Source: Oopsacas minuta (Eukaryota > Porifera > Hexactinellida > Lyssacinosida > Leucopsacidae). Taken from it: DNA of 64,000 bases. Position 1 is the first letter of the stretch. Each line of letters starts with the position of its first letter. The notes under the pieces were generated by a model that was given only the letters and a program-made list of their open reading frames with translations, did no database searches and was not told the origin of the DNA. Both the position numbers and the translations under genes were made by a program. Positions 10,595 through 29,687 of the stretch are shown here, piece by piece. Location: positions 124,001-188,000 of the forward strand of contig JAKMXF010000312.1 of NCBI GenBank assembly GCA_024704765.1, read 5' to 3'.

Positions 10595-13500
10595 ATGTCT
10601 GATGATAGAATTTTGAGTAAGAGGAGTCAGTCGATTCCTACGTCTTACGATAAAATGAAGTCAATAGCTGGATGCTATGATCTGGAAGATACTATAGGTG
10701 ATTATTGTTATTATTGTTTACGGATAGTCAACTCCTGTTATAGCGAAGTCTGAATTGTACAATATGGTTCCTTGAGCTTCTGTATAACAGGAGTTGACCC
10801 CAGCGTTTCCCACAGTATTTTTGGGATTGAGTGGGCCTCTCTCGCTTATACACGTCTACCCTATGCATAGTGCCTTAACGCAGGTAGATATTCTAACCGC
10901 GTCATTCAGCGGCACGTTAATTGACGTGTAAATTGATATACCATCCAAAAGGGGGACAATTTCGCCACATTCCAACGGGCCATGATGCCCGAATCGCAGC
11001 CAAGTGACAAACATATATGCAACCAGTGTTTCCCCAAAGCTAGTCGCATAACCACCTCTAAATAACTTGTACATTCATTGACCAATAGAATATCAGCCTG
11101 TAATACTCTGATAGTTCCAATTAATTCCCTATATCCATAGTCCAATAATACATAATCAGTAATGCATTCTTAACCTCTAGGAGAAGGACATTTTGGTGTA
11201 GTTAAACGCGCCAGACACGTGTTCACAGGTCAGAGAGTAGCAGTTAAGGTTATTGACAAGACTAAGCTGTATAACAGATCTGATGCTAAGGAGGCTAAGG
11301 AACAGCTGGTACAGGAAGTACAGTGTATGAAGCTTGTTAAGCATACTAATGTTGTAACATTATATCAGGTGATTAGCAATATATATATTATGACACTTCC
11401 AAATCTTTCTATAGTAACATTTCATTTTTGGTATCCATAGTCCATAAATTTCCTAAAATTACAAATGCACCTATTCCAATCCTTTTATACTCCCCAGTAA
11501 TCCTATCAACTAATCGAATTAGGTTATAGACACCAACAACAGACTATACCTCATCCTAGAGCTTGGTACAGGCGGTGATCTCTACGATTTTATCCAAAAG
11601 AAGTATCCGCAGGGAATGAAAGAAAAGAAAGACTTAGAGTTCGCTAAGAAGATTTTCCTACAGATTGTGAATGCAATTAAGTATTGCCATGACTTACATA
11701 TTGTACATAGAGATTTGAAGCCAGAAAATATTGTATTTTTCGCTCACGATTTGGTTAAACTCACTGATTTCGGTCTTTCAGCTAACTGTAGGCCTGGACA
11801 GAAGTTGTTGACGTTATGTGGGTCTCTGGAGTATTCGGCTCCTGAGATATTCTTTGGAGAGTCTTACGATGGTCCTGCAGTTGGTAAGTTGTTGTTGTTG
11901 TTGTTGTTGTTTTAGAAACATTTTAATTCAAATTTGGATTGCTGGATCAGAAAATTATGTTACTATTGTCCAACGGTTCCCAACCTGTTCTCCATGGACC
12001 CTTTAGAGGTTCACGGACGACAACAGGGGGACGACTTATTGCCACCTCTTATATCCGACACAATTATCACGCTCTATATTCTATTACTTGTATTTAGATG
12101 TATGGAGTATGGGAGTACTGCTATACATGATGCTAGTAGGAAGATCACCATTTGCTGCTGGTAATGATAATGAAACTCTAATTAATATCATGGATGAGAA
12201 GTACTATACACCTGATTACATACCAGCTGCCTGTAAAAGGTATTTCCAGAGTTATCAAATACAGTAAATGCCGATATAAGAATCATAACTCGATTTACCG
12301 AATCTTTTGTATCTTACTCCATTGAATTTTTACCGGTTATAAGAACATTATGTCCAGTTCCCGAAGATGTTCTTATAACCGCTATATTCCTATAAATGGT
12401 GTGCTTCTAAGTGATACCAATTGGGTTTGACATGTATTTCACACTTCAAATTGGACTTATGAATCACTTGCCAATTGTCCACTTCACACATTTGTGGATT
12501 GACATGTATCCTCTGAATAGTAGGTGTTAAGTATTTACATTCGTGTTTTTGTTTATTTTTCAGATTGTTAAAAAGAATGATAGTCAGGGATGTACACAAT
12601 AGATGCACTGTCTCAGATATTCTAACATCTGATTGGTTAAAAGACGTGCCACTTTCTAAACAGATGCCATTAATAGCTAAAGTCAGAGACTTGTCGAAAG
12701 AGGACAAACTCGTAATTATACAACAGATGGAAGAAGGAAATTTTGGGAGCAAAGACAGCATTCTTAAGTGAGTTATCGTTGCTAGGATAAGACTCCGAAT
12801 AGCATCCATGGTCCAAAATATTTTCCCTGCTCTAATTGCAACTGAAACCAATTAATGCCTTATAGTGAGTGTTGTCACTTGCCTAGTTGTTCATATTGTC
12901 CATTTTCTATAACCAGGATGTTCTTTAACAGCCACTTTTCCCTGTCACAATTATTGACACCTTGATATAATTCTATATTTAGACATTTAGTTGAACATCC
13001 ATACAGCCACTTATCTGCCACATACTACATACTGGCCGAAAAATTCCTGAGAAGAAAGCAGGCATTTAATTCTTCAATTAGAAAGAAGAAAGTTACATAC
13101 CAAGAGTCCGTAACTTCTTCTGGATCTGAAGATGATGTAGAAAGAGTATTGCAAAGGTAAATAAGCGTTGCTAGGATGGAAACTGTAATAAAATTCCCTA
13201 AATATTCACTTAGCTATTATTTGTCGTAATTATTTACTTGTTTCTTTAGAAAAATGGATTTCCCCTCTCCAGCAGGTCAATCAACTCTTCCTACAGTATT
13301 TGAGACTAAGCACGGAGCAGCTGAGACAGGAGTACTAAGAAAGAGGAACCTCGAACTAATACCCACTGTACCACCTACTAGACAGAAGAACACTCCAGAT
13401 GATACATACAGAGACATGTGGGCTAAGCCTGTTAAAGAGGTGTCAATTGTGGAGAGTAACAGCTTTAGATCTCCAACTAAAAGTAGGTTTCAGAGGGACA

Positions 13501-14617
13501 TAGGGAACCGTTAGCCCTGTCATATACCGTTAAAATACAACATTCCATCACAATATTATCATTACTATAATTGGCATTTAGCTTCACTTCGACAAAACTG
13601 GAATTGACGTATGTATATACAAGTGTTGAAATGTGTCGCCATTTAGATGCCTCACCAGTCCGTGACAATGTCAAAGTGGCAGGGAGATTAAGTCTACCCC
13701 CAGAGGGCACAAACTTCTGCATTCCTGAGATTGGAGAGTCAGATTTAGACACCCTATCTGGAGGTGACGATAGCGTGTGTAGAGGACACAGCACCAATTC
13801 TAATTTGAGTACCAACCGATATCACGCCAAGAGCATTCCATCACTCAATTTACCGCAAGTTTCCATGGATGAGTTGTCTGGTTAGTTGCATATTTTCACA
13901 CCTTTTTGAGGCTATTTCTGCATATTTACATACAGTAGACACCGCTCAATAGGGTCACATAGTTCAAGAACTAATATTTAGGTGTTACTTATGTAATTAA
14001 TCATATGATTAATAGCTAGCTCTGATAACGAGGACTTAACCAACTTAACAGAGATCGCATTTGGACCAGGATTAATACCGTCTAGAGATGATCTCAATCT
14101 CCCGATAAGAAGACTGCCGAGTGAGAACCCGATCCGCAGGATGAGTTCAGGTGACATGGACGATGAACTTCACCTCACCAGGGCCAGCGCTAAGCGAAAA
14201 CGTCCGTTTTACAAAATTTCGAATCACAATACACTCCCAAAATGCAAATCATCAAATGATAAGAACAAGAAACACCCAGATATTAGGAAAGAACTCCATC
14301 TACAGGGGGCGATTGGTACAGATCCAGCCAGGAGACCGCCACGGCCACTTAGCACATGCAACCCAGGGTTCCAACGAATGGAGTCCCCAATTGTGATAAA
14401 GGTACAATCACAATTGGGCCAATTTGACACGTTGGTTTGTCCCGGGACACCCAAATCTAAATCCTATCCCAGCGCTCTTTCTGAATATAACAGTCCAAGT
14501 AATTCACCAGTGAAGAAAAATGGTAACAAGAGGGAAGCTGAAATAAAAATGACAACTTCTGTTACCTTGTTAAGTCAAGGCCGCAAAAAACATAGAATAA
14601 GGTGTAGTCTGCTGTAA
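10595..14617 (+). CDS. SNRK: SNRK-type Ser/Thr kinase (AMPK-related)
   Basis: Nine inferred exons (10595-10697, 11181-11368, 11523-11883, 12098-12239, 12564-12767, 12983-13156, 13250-13482, 13647-13880, 14016-14617) give 746 residues. The kinase domain has the glycine loop GEGHFGVV (split by intron 1), VAVKVID with the ATP-binding lysine, VHRDLKPEN catalytic loop, TDFG, a [10 protein letters not shown] activation segment and [13 protein letters not shown]. The [15 protein letters not shown] and [12 protein letters not shown] segments are closest to SNRK. In the activation loop the T-loop threonine region reads [10 protein letters not shown]. After the kinase comes a ubiquitin-associated-like helical region, then a long Ser/Pro-rich basic tail with low conservation. 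The introns hold a MITE deletion copy, a hAT-like fragment and a GGTTATAAG repeat. Confidence 0.85.
10716..10799. mobile_element. Internally deleted MITE of the 'GATATAAC' family
   Basis: Both ends of the family are present (AGTCAACTCCTGTTATAGCG at the left, TATAACAGGAGTTGAC at the right), but the centre is shortened to AATTGTACAATATGGT plus CCTTGAGCTTC. It lies in SNRK intron 1. Confidence 0.75.
11969..12055. mobile_element. hAT-like MITE fragment (GGTTCCCAACCT family)
   Basis: Starts CAACGGTTCCCAACCTG and contains CCATGGACCC-TT-AGAGGTTCACGGACGAC-ACAGGGGG, shared with copies near 14.8, 18.5, 21.4, 25.9 and 48.9 kb. It lies in SNRK intron 3. Confidence 0.55.
12264..12396. repeat. Repeat with CCGGTTATAAGAAC / GTTCTTATAACCG arms
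   Basis: Starts ACAGTAAATGCCGATATAAG. It carries an internal inverted pair, TTACCGGTTATAAGAACAT and ATGTTCTTATAACCGCTATA. The same word occurs near 20628 and as a hairpin at 63923-63969, so this is a dispersed, probably MITE-derived family. Confidence 0.5.
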
Positions 14618-15000
14618 TTGAATTATTGGATACTGTATTTATATTAAATGCAAATATGTAGTTTTATATTGTGCCTATTCGTCTCATGGAGGAAAGGTGT
14701 CATGTGACACTTGGATTCTCTGAGCCATCATATTTTAAATCACCATGGTAACAAGAAAAATGTAAAATATCTACTTCGATCACAAATCAAAAATTTATAT
14801 TTTCCTGGACCAGATGTTCCCTCCTGGACACTCCTGGGGGCTTATAGCTCCCCTAGACCCCTTTTCAGGAACGTGTCCCTTCCCCCAAAGTGTTCTTAAC
14901 CACCTGCCATAATGGATACCAGATGGTTACATTGGAATTTCGGTTTTAAGAGATATTGTAATTGTTGATTGTTTGTATATAGTATTTCTAATTAGAATTA
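14618..15000. mobile_element. Intergenic with degenerate hAT-like MITE (~14805-14905)
   Basis: The spacer holds a decayed palindromic copy of the GGTTCCCAACCT family: ACCAGATGTTCCCTCC near the left, CCCTAGACCCCTTTTCAGGAACGTGTCCC in the middle and a C-rich right half ending near AACCACCTG. No gene is visible. The remaining ~100 bases before the RPL10 ATG would hold its promoter and leader. Confidence 0.45.
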
Positions 15001-15788
15001 ATGGGGAGGAGACCAGCAAGGTGTTATCGGTATTGTAAGAACAAACCCTACCCTAAGTCCCGTTACTGCAGAGGGGTACCCGATGCAAAGATCCGTATAT
15101 ACGATATGGGTGCTAAAAAGACCCCTGTAGCCTTATTCCCGTTATGTATCCATCTATTGAGTGATGAATATGAGCAAATAAGTTCTGAAGCTTTAGAAGC
15201 TGCGAGAATTTGTGCTAATAAATACATGGTTAAGCACTGCGGAAAAGATCAGTTCCATTTGAGGATTAGACTACACCCATTCCATGTGTTGAGGATTAAT
15301 AAGATGTTATCATGTGCTGGAGCTGACAGGTAAGTGTTTGTTTGTTTGTTGTTCGCGTACTTTTGATGTATATAGGTGTTAAGATTAATCATATGCCTAA
15401 TCTAGACTGCAGACCGGGATGAGAGGAGCATTTGGTAAACCAATAGGTACAGTAGCCCGCGTGAATATAAGACAGGTCATGATGTCTATAAGAACTAAAC
15501 CAGCATTTGAGAGCAGCGCTATTGAGGCGTTCAGGCGGGCAAAGTTCAAATTTCCTGGTAAGCATTATTGATGGGACCATTTTCATCAAAATATTTTGTT
15601 TGTCACTTTCAGGGCGCCAAAAGATAGTGGTCTCCAACAAGCATGGGTTCACAAAATACACTCCAGAGGAGTACGAAGAAGGAATAAGGACTAGGACCCT
15701 GACCAAGGATGGTGTCAATGTCCAATACCATGGAGAAAAGGGGCCGTTCAAGAACTGGTTGAAACGTATGCACATTCCAGAGAGCTAG
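15001..15788 (+). CDS. RPL10: 60S ribosomal protein L10 (uL16)
   Basis: Exons 15001-15329, 15406-15557 and 15613-15788 encode 218 residues, the usual family length. It opens [28 protein letters not shown] and contains the conserved [33 protein letters not shown] (split by intron 1 in the AGADR region), [14 protein letters not shown] and the FKFPGRQKI junction at intron 2. It acts in the large ribosomal subunit near the P-site loop and in late 60S maturation. Intron 1 contains a short TTTG run. The TIR/cap-methyltransferase gene starts only 145 bases downstream on the same strand. Confidence 0.96.
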
Positions 15789-15933
15789 ACTGGTTGTTAG
15801 GGATGAATATTAGGAATTAGAGATTATTAGTATTGTGTTAATTAGTTGATTATACTAAAATAGTTACCCAATCAGATTTAAGGGTTTGACTTTAATTTTG
15901 TGTAATATAATTCAAGATATTTATAGAATATTT

Positions 15934-23466
<7,533 letters not shown>

Positions 23467-23716
23467 ATTCTGTCCTCTCCTCCCCTGAACTTTGTCACAG
23501 GTGTAAGAATAGGGATCATGCATCATACTTGTGGATTAGACCTCTAAACGCTCCCTGGGGGTGAGTATTGAAAGGTGTCATATTGGGGGAGATGAGGACA
23601 CAATTTATTGCCTCGTAAAAATATTTTTAACAAATTAAAATGCACTTTAGGAATGTATTTGGCCTTTGTATTCAGGAAAAGAGGCTCCAGAGAACAACAA
23701 CAACAACAACAACAAC

Positions 23717-23747
<31 letters not shown>

Positions 23748-23965
23748 TATCAAAAGCGAGCTACCTCACTCAAGACGATCAGCTGTTGATAATATTTAGA
23801 ATTTTTCAAGTTCATAAAATTGAGAATTTGTTATAGCAAATAATTCTTATATTATTATTAAATATATGAGAATTTGCTTTAACGAATTTGAAGGTGGCTA
23901 GAAGGGTGGCAAAAAGTGTCGCAATTACGATAGCGCGCCCGCCAAATTCGTTACAACTAAAAAAT
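23467..23965. other. Intergenic between RNMT and ERI1 3' ends
   Basis: A convergent gene pair is separated by 500 bases holding a (CAA)n run at about 23694-23717 followed by (CAAA)n at about 23730-23746. No coding region is seen. Confidence 0.55.
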
Positions 23966-24790
23966 CTACACATGTTTATTAGCTGATAGAGAATCGTTAA
24001 TACACAAACTTGCTCCGTCTTCCAACAGCTGTACCACGATTGAACATATATTCCTGGTGTCATCAATCCCAGAATGTGGTTCTCCGATAAATTTCTGTCC
24101 CAAACATTCCAACATATAACTAATACCTCCACGCAACCCGTAGTATCTAGAAAAATGTTTCCTCACGTTAACCCATTTTGTGGCGTACCACGGATATTCA
24201 AGGTGTGAAAATTCACACTGTGGCCTCAAGAATTTGAAGAAATCCCAAGGACCGTCTGTCGCGAAGGCGAACGGCACTTTTCTAGCCACCACATTCTCGT
24301 AAACCCATTTATCTACAAGTGGCAGGAGTTCCACAAAAGTTGGAGCTGTATCCACTTTGTCCTGTGATATTCCTGTATAATCCACGCAAAACTTAGTCAA
24401 TTTTGGGTTCAAAATTGGCCTACAAAATGAATGAAACTCCTTTTCTACTTTTAAGGTTTGTGTGTTCAATAATAAAATCGGAAATTCTATAACTTCATGC
24501 TGCCATCCAAGTGGTTTGGGACTTTCACAAGTACATTCAAAATCTAATACAAGTAGATATGGTAATTGTGACTTGGGTGGCGCGGTGATGTGTCTTGGGA
24601 TGATACTCTTGGCGCGTTTTTTTAAGATTTCAATGCAACCGTTTGGTGATTTGGAATGCGATTCGAGGAATATTTTTAGCTCTTCTAATTCCAAATTGTT
24701 TATGTCTGAACAGATGTGATGATAGTTCTTTTGGAAATCTATAACTTGTTTTTGTTTATTGGGTTTGTTTGTATCATAACGTGAAGCCAT
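23966..24790 (-). CDS. ERI1: ERI1-like 3'-5' exoribonuclease (SAP + DEDDh)
   Basis: Single exon, 274 residues from the ATG of MASRYD; an upstream extension of the open frame is probably leader. A SAP-like helical segment (LELEELKIFLESHSKSPNG) precedes the DEDDh exonuclease: LVLDFECTCE (motif I), FATDGPWDF (motif II) and HSGIDDTRNI (motif III with the catalytic histidine). HEVIEFPILLL and the CVDYTGISQDKVD segment are typical of 3'hExo/ERI1. The family trims histone mRNA stem-loops and 5.8S rRNA and degrades siRNA. A (TCA)CACCT word falls within the coding frame here. Confidence 0.93.
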   Translation of the reverse strand: MASRYDTNKPNKQKQVIDFQKNYHHICSDINNLELEELKIFLESHSKSPNGCIEILKKRAKSIIPRHITAPPKSQLPYLLVLDFECTCESPKPLGWQHEVIEFPILLLNTQTLKVEKEFHSFCRPILNPKLTKFCVDYTGISQDKVDTAPTFVELLPLVDKWVYENVVARKVPFAFATDGPWDFFKFLRPQCEFSHLEYPWYATKWVNVRKHFSRYYGLRGGISYMLECLGQKFIGEPHSGIDDTRNICSIVVQLLEDGASLCINDSLSANKHV

Positions 24791-25015
24791 ATAGCTAATG
24801 AACAAATAAATAAACAAGAAAATGTGTTCACACTTTTCACCTCTGGCTACTGTAATACAAATTTGGTGTTTGTGGAGGACTGCTGTCGTCCGTGGACACC
24901 CATGGCTGCCCTAGGGTAGAGACAATGGTGATTCGGGGACCCTAGAGTATAGCGTTTGTTTATGCTTCATTTTTAAGATATTAACACTTCAACAACAAAA
25001 TACACATAACAATAA

Positions 25016-25828
25016 TCAACAATTGCTTTCATGTTTCATACGTTTAGGACTGCCAATGGTATTAGTTAAATTCTTAATTCTCTTCTTAGAGATATCTTTG
25101 GATGTTTGGAATGTGACAGGTCGTAGCTTTTCTATTTCTTGAAAATTGAGTTTGTTTTTGAGTGAATATATTGTGTAGGTGTTTGTTTGTATTTTCATTT
25201 TATTCTGTTTCGATTTTGAAATTAGTTCTTCCATTTCTGAACCATTTTTATCAGACAACACCTGTTTTATTTCATCTACAGTGACACTAATGTTGTCGCT
25301 AATTGTGTCGCCAACTACTGCCACATTCAAAAGTGGCTTCGTGTCAATATTAATCACATTTTCATGGTAACATTTAAGTTTCACGTCCACTTTAGAAAGT
25401 GGTCGATTTAAACGCCACTTATAATAATATTGAATTATTCTAGGAAGTGGCATATGTGATAAATAATCTGATTGGATGGAATCAAAATTTTTACCAAATT
25501 CTTGTAAGCCCAATTCAAAATTGTTCTCATCAGCTGTTGACCAATTTTTCCCGCTCTTTTCTAATTCCATCGTTAATTCGCGTTTCACACTTTCGATATT
25601 ATAATTATTTCTAAAAACAGATTCTAAGATAATTTGCCTTGAAAATCCGAGTTTGAAATATTCCTGCGTTACCATCGTAATGTCTGGAATGTTGTCTGTA
25701 GGTGGCGCCCATAATAGTGTTGATTTTGATTTTCTTGAATAATCTATCTGGTAACTAGGGAGAGAGGCTTGGTATGTAGGTCCTATTCGTATTTCTCTCG
25801 AATTGGATTGGTTTGGCGATAGTGACAT
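25016..25828 (-). CDS. ELM2-SANT domain corepressor-like protein
   Basis: Single exon, 270 residues. The ELM2 core begins IRIGPTYQASLPSY (about residues 14-27) and continues through the helical MVTQEYFKLGFSRQIILESVFRNNYNIE region. A SANT domain follows: NWSTADENNFELGLQEFGKNFDSIQ and LPRIIQYYYKWRLNRP. ELM2-SANT proteins (CoREST, MIER, MTA) bind class I histone deacetylases. The rest is Lys/Ser-rich with a basic end (KKRIKNLTN, PKRMKHE) that could be a nuclear signal. It is shorter than typical RCOR or MIER proteins, and I cannot choose between them. Confidence 0.82.
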   Translation of the reverse strand: MSLSPNQSNSREIRIGPTYQASLPSYQIDYSRKSKSTLLWAPPTDNIPDITMVTQEYFKLGFSRQIILESVFRNNYNIESVKRELTMELEKSGKNWSTADENNFELGLQEFGKNFDSIQSDYLSHMPLPRIIQYYYKWRLNRPLSKVDVKLKCYHENVINIDTKPLLNVAVVGDTISDNISVTVDEIKQVLSDKNGSEMEELISKSKQNKMKIQTNTYTIYSLKNKLNFQEIEKLRPVTFQTSKDISKKRIKNLTNTIGSPKRMKHESNC

Positions 25829-25896
25829 TCAATCTTAAAAAGGCGTTAAAATATAATACAATAGAATATTTAAGCTAAAGAGAGATGGCCCTTAAT

Positions 25897-25952
25897 TAAG
25901 TACTTCCCAACCTTTTCACCCGTGAACCCTCGAGGGGTCCATGTATCCTAAT
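25897..25952. mobile_element. hAT-like MITE end fragment
   Basis: Contains CTTCCCAACCTTTTCACCCG and GAACCCTCGAGGGGTCCATG, matching one end of the GGTTCCCAACCT family, between the ELM2-SANT and DR1 genes. Confidence 0.4.
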
Positions 25953-26034
25953 GGAAACCTAATTAGTAACCATAGCAACGTAAAATATTTGAAATATTAT
26001 AATTCATTGTTAATAAACAAAATAAATCATTCAC

Positions 26035-26709
26035 TCAATCTGCTCTCTCCTCACTCGATATCGAATCGGATCGCTCACTGCTCCGAGATGATTCTGTTTG
26101 CTCCTCAATCATCTCCTCGGGTGTGGTGTTAAATTGTGTCCCTGGAAGTGGCACATAAGGTGGCATATGTTGATGGAACTCTGGATGACCTGGCATAGTT
26201 CCAGATCCCATCGGATTCGCCATCTGTAAAAATTTATTATATTCTTCTTGCTCATTTTGAATATGTTCCATCCTTGCTTTCTCAAACATCTCCATTTGTT
26301 CCCTCTGGAGTTCCTCTTGGGTCTTGCCACTTGTGTCCACCTTCGGTTGAGACTTTTTCTTCTTATAAGTGTCCTTGAATTCTGCGTATGCTTGTGTCAC
26401 ATCCTGCACGTACTCATTGAATCCTAGATTCTTCAAAGATTGTATTACATGATCGGGGGTAATAAGTGTATGTGCCTTCTTAGACTTTTCAGCAAGTTCA
26501 TTTGCTTCAGTAGACACTACGTGAATGAATTCAGAGCAACAGTTTATTATCAGATCTTTGGATTCCTTTGCTACTTTAGTGTCGGGAAGAATCTCTTTAA
26601 TCATGTTATTAACCGTTAGACGTGGTAACCCTGGTTCATCTTCTATTCCTCTCTCAACCATATCGAAATCGTAAGATGCCATACTAATTATGTTACTAAA
26701 TTTAGACAT
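26035..26709 (-). CDS. DR1: DR1 / negative cofactor 2 beta
   Basis: Single exon, 224 residues; translation may instead begin at the second methionine (MASYDFD, position 26682), which aligns better with the family start. The histone-fold is clear: GLPRLTVNNMIKEILPDTKVAKESKDLIINCCSEFIHVVSTEANELAEKSKK, then ITPDHVIQSLKNLGFNEYV. With NC2-alpha (DRAP1) it clamps TBP on DNA and represses preinitiation complex assembly. A glutamine/glutamate-rich helix (ELQREQMEMFEKARMEH) and an acidic Ser/Glu tail follow, as in animal DR1. Confidence 0.94.
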   Translation of the reverse strand: MSKFSNIISMASYDFDMVERGIEDEPGLPRLTVNNMIKEILPDTKVAKESKDLIINCCSEFIHVVSTEANELAEKSKKAHTLITPDHVIQSLKNLGFNEYVQDVTQAYAEFKDTYKKKKSQPKVDTSGKTQEELQREQMEMFEKARMEHIQNEQEEYNKFLQMANPMGSGTMPGHPEFHQHMPPYVPLPGTQFNTTPEEMIEEQTESSRSSERSDSISSEERAD

Positions 26710-26726
26710 GCAACCAACTTCCGTTA

Positions 26727-26824
26727 TATCAAAATACCCGCGTATTTAATAACAGATATTCAAAGCATATATCCAAATAATTATCACGGCCCCTTGAGCT
26801 TCGATACAACGGAGTATTGACTGT
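26727..26824. mobile_element. 'GATATAAC'-family MITE fragment upstream of DR1
   Basis: TATATCAAAATACCCGCG at the left, TAATTATCACGGCCCCTTGA and GCTTCGATACAACGGAGTATTGACTGTA at the right; the central part is partly lost. It begins less than 20 bases before the DR1 open frame on the other strand. Confidence 0.65.
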
Positions 26825-27146
26825 AATATGGACACTGGAATTTCGCCGAAGGAACAGAAGATTTTCCTGAATTTAGTTATATCGCAAAACTAACATCTTA
26901 ACTTAATTTACATGTGACAATCTCTGCATTAGGAGGATCAAAGATAGGCCAATCGCCCCCATGGGTTTGGCGCCAAGTTTTATAAATGAGAATTCCTAAA
27001 CTAACCTAACAAATAAAGGGTTACGCGGTATTGGAATTAATTTGAATAGGAAAGAATTGGTAAAATTGAATGGAATAACTAACTCAATAGACAAATAGGT
27101 AGATTACAATTATAAATAGAGCAAGAATCGTATAGCATTGCTAATT

Positions 27147-28145
27147 ATGGCAGAACCACTTCAAAACACACAGATTGAAGAGGGAAAATTACGGATTGCT
27201 CCACCTAATAAATTAATCCCAACCACGCAAGAAGAATTGTGCCAACTGGAGTCTGAAATACGACAAGCAATCGACCAAACCATTGAATTCCAGAAAAACA
27301 TCAAAAATGTTCCAAAGGTCCCAATTCCTACAATACCCGCTCGGCTGATAAAAGTCACAGACCTCACAGAAAACCCGTTTATACCAAAATTGAGCTCTGC
27401 TATCAAACCGCCATATAGTTATGTAGCATTGATAACAATGGCAATAGAAAGCAAGGAAGATAAGCAAATTACATTGAATGGTATCTACGAGTATATTATG
27501 GAAAACTTCGAGTATTACAATCTCAGGGAAAACCAAGGATGGAAAAATTCCATACGGCATAATCTGTCGCTACACGAATGTTTTATTAAACTACAAGTTA
27601 AAGGAGGGAAATCGGGGAAATCGCATTTTTGGACGCTGGACATGAAAAATGAGGTTATATTCGAAGAGGGTAACTATAAGAGACGGCGTAGACGGCCGGT
27701 TAAGCGGCCACAGAGCAACCCGGGTGAAAACGGTGAGATTGACGAAATGGGGATGTATATCGGCGAACCTTCAAGCAGATTTTCTGAATACTACCAGAAT
27801 CTATTCGCCGGACAAGCAGGAGAGATCTCCCCCACCAATAACACCCCCCAAATAGAAGATATAGCTTCACCTTATCATATGGATAGTGCATTGTATTCAA
27901 ACTCACTGCAATTCTATCATCAAAACTATCCGAATCCCTATTACCCATATTTCCCATATGACACCTCATCATATGCACATTTACTACATAACTCTAAACC
28001 AAAAGACCCGCGTTTAATGTTCCCACACCCCAAAAACAACAGTTATACTTCAGAAGAGGGAAGTTCACCAGAAGTGAAGAACGATATTCTATCACCGACA
28101 GTATTCACTTGGCCTGAAACAGCTTATGCACACGAATTACAGTAA
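27147..28145 (+). CDS. Forkhead transcription factor, FoxL2-like
   Basis: Single exon, 332 residues from ATG 27147; the frame upstream begins only with a TTG. The forkhead domain spans about residues 87-180: [46 protein letters not shown] (recognition helix) and SHFWTLD. It ends in an RRRRR run ([14 protein letters not shown]), the wing-2 arrangement seen in FoxL2 and, less closely, FoxL1/FoxF. The N-terminal 86 residues and the Tyr/Pro/Ser-rich C-terminus have no recognised domain. It is a nuclear DNA-binding regulator; targets cannot be read from sequence. Intronless Fox genes are common in animals. Confidence 0.88.
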   Translation: MAEPLQNTQIEEGKLRIAPPNKLIPTTQEELCQLESEIRQAIDQTIEFQKNIKNVPKVPIPTIPARLIKVTDLTENPFIPKLSSAIKPPYSYVALITMAIESKEDKQITLNGIYEYIMENFEYYNLRENQGWKNSIRHNLSLHECFIKLQVKGGKSGKSHFWTLDMKNEVIFEEGNYKRRRRRPVKRPQSNPGENGEIDEMGMYIGEPSSRFSEYYQNLFAGQAGEISPTNNTPQIEDIASPYHMDSALYSNSLQFYHQNYPNPYYPYFPYDTSSYAHLLHNSKPKDPRLMFPHPKNNSYTSEEGSSPEVKNDILSPTVFTWPETAYAHELQ

Positions 28146-28273
28146 CCTGGACACTTGAAGAGAGCATATTTATTATCCCTAGTTTTATACTGAATACATT
28201 CATGTCAGCCATAATTATTGATTATACGGATATTCATATTTGTGTATTGAGAATTCTAAGTTAAATATTCTGA

Positions 28274-28650
<377 letters not shown>

Positions 28651-29598
28651 TTCATATACTCGAAGTCCATATGTACCCATAGAATTCCCATGACACCTGA
28701 TTTGAGGATTTGCTAAAGAAATCGAGGCTGGAATTCTAATCTAAATTGTTTGTATTTGACACTTGTAAACAATTAACAAATAATAAATCTGTTTACAATT
28801 GTCACTTTTCTCAAATAAAGGTTTTTATTAAATAACAAAAGAGTTAAGAAATGCTATTTTAATCTAGAAGCCCTGGAATGCAAGAACAATTAAACTTATC
28901 AATCAACACCTAATTATGCTATAAATATTCATTGATTAGCGCCCATTACTTGCCACCGTCCCGCCAAAACTTGCCAATTATTATGAAATGTCCCACATTT
29001 TTTGAAGGCAAGACTAACACTAATAAGTTATATCCCGCCGAATTACACAATTGCCCGCGTTTTTCTTCACTATCGCGCCCAGTAAGATCACATTCCAACA
29101 ACACAAAAGTATATCTCATGAAACCATTATAATTCAAATTTCGGTACCTGCCCAGTAAAATATTTGTGAATTGACTGATTGAAGTTTGTAGATAAAATTA
29201 TATTTTATCTACAAACTTATCTGACTTAATTATGAGTTCACACGTTTGTACTTGGCTCTGCCGCGGCCTATAGGTTTCTGTTCTGTTACCTAAACAAGTA
29301 AATAAATAAATAAATACAAACAAACAACTTATTTAGACTTCAAAGCAAATGACAATCTGAAGAATTCGATGTTTATTCACGATAATTGGGACACCGGACA
29401 ATTTGTACCTTGTCATCAGAAATCCGATCTATCAAGACTTATGCTACGTGTTCATTTATCAACTTTAAAAGGCAACCATTATATTTATACAAATTTCATA
29501 GTTATACACTCTTAAGGTTAAAATATGAATTATTTTGTTATTATTTGTCTTTTTGAAGCATAGTTAATTCTGTAATTATAACTTCACACCTTTTCTAG
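28651..29598. other. Intergenic upstream of the avidin-like gene
   Basis: No coding region identified. It contains a perfect 17-bp hairpin (separate entry) and a short CAAA/TAAA run near 29302-29325. An ATG near 29525 opens only a 12-codon hydrophobic frame; it could be a signal-peptide exon if a donor were used, but no good donor is visible. Confidence 0.4.
29182..29218. repeat. Perfect hairpin, 17-bp arms, 3-nt loop
   Basis: Left arm AAGTTTGTAGATAAAAT, loop TAT, then the exact inverse. There is no poly-T tract to suggest a Pol III terminator and it is too short for an animal microRNA precursor. It may be a foldback remnant or an RNA element. Confidence 0.85.
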
Positions 29599-29687
29599 GA
29601 TATTGCGCCACAAGATTAATCAATTTGACATTCCTAACTCAGAAATCGGTTGCTACAAATAGCTTCATCCCAGTTTCCCTGAAAAGA

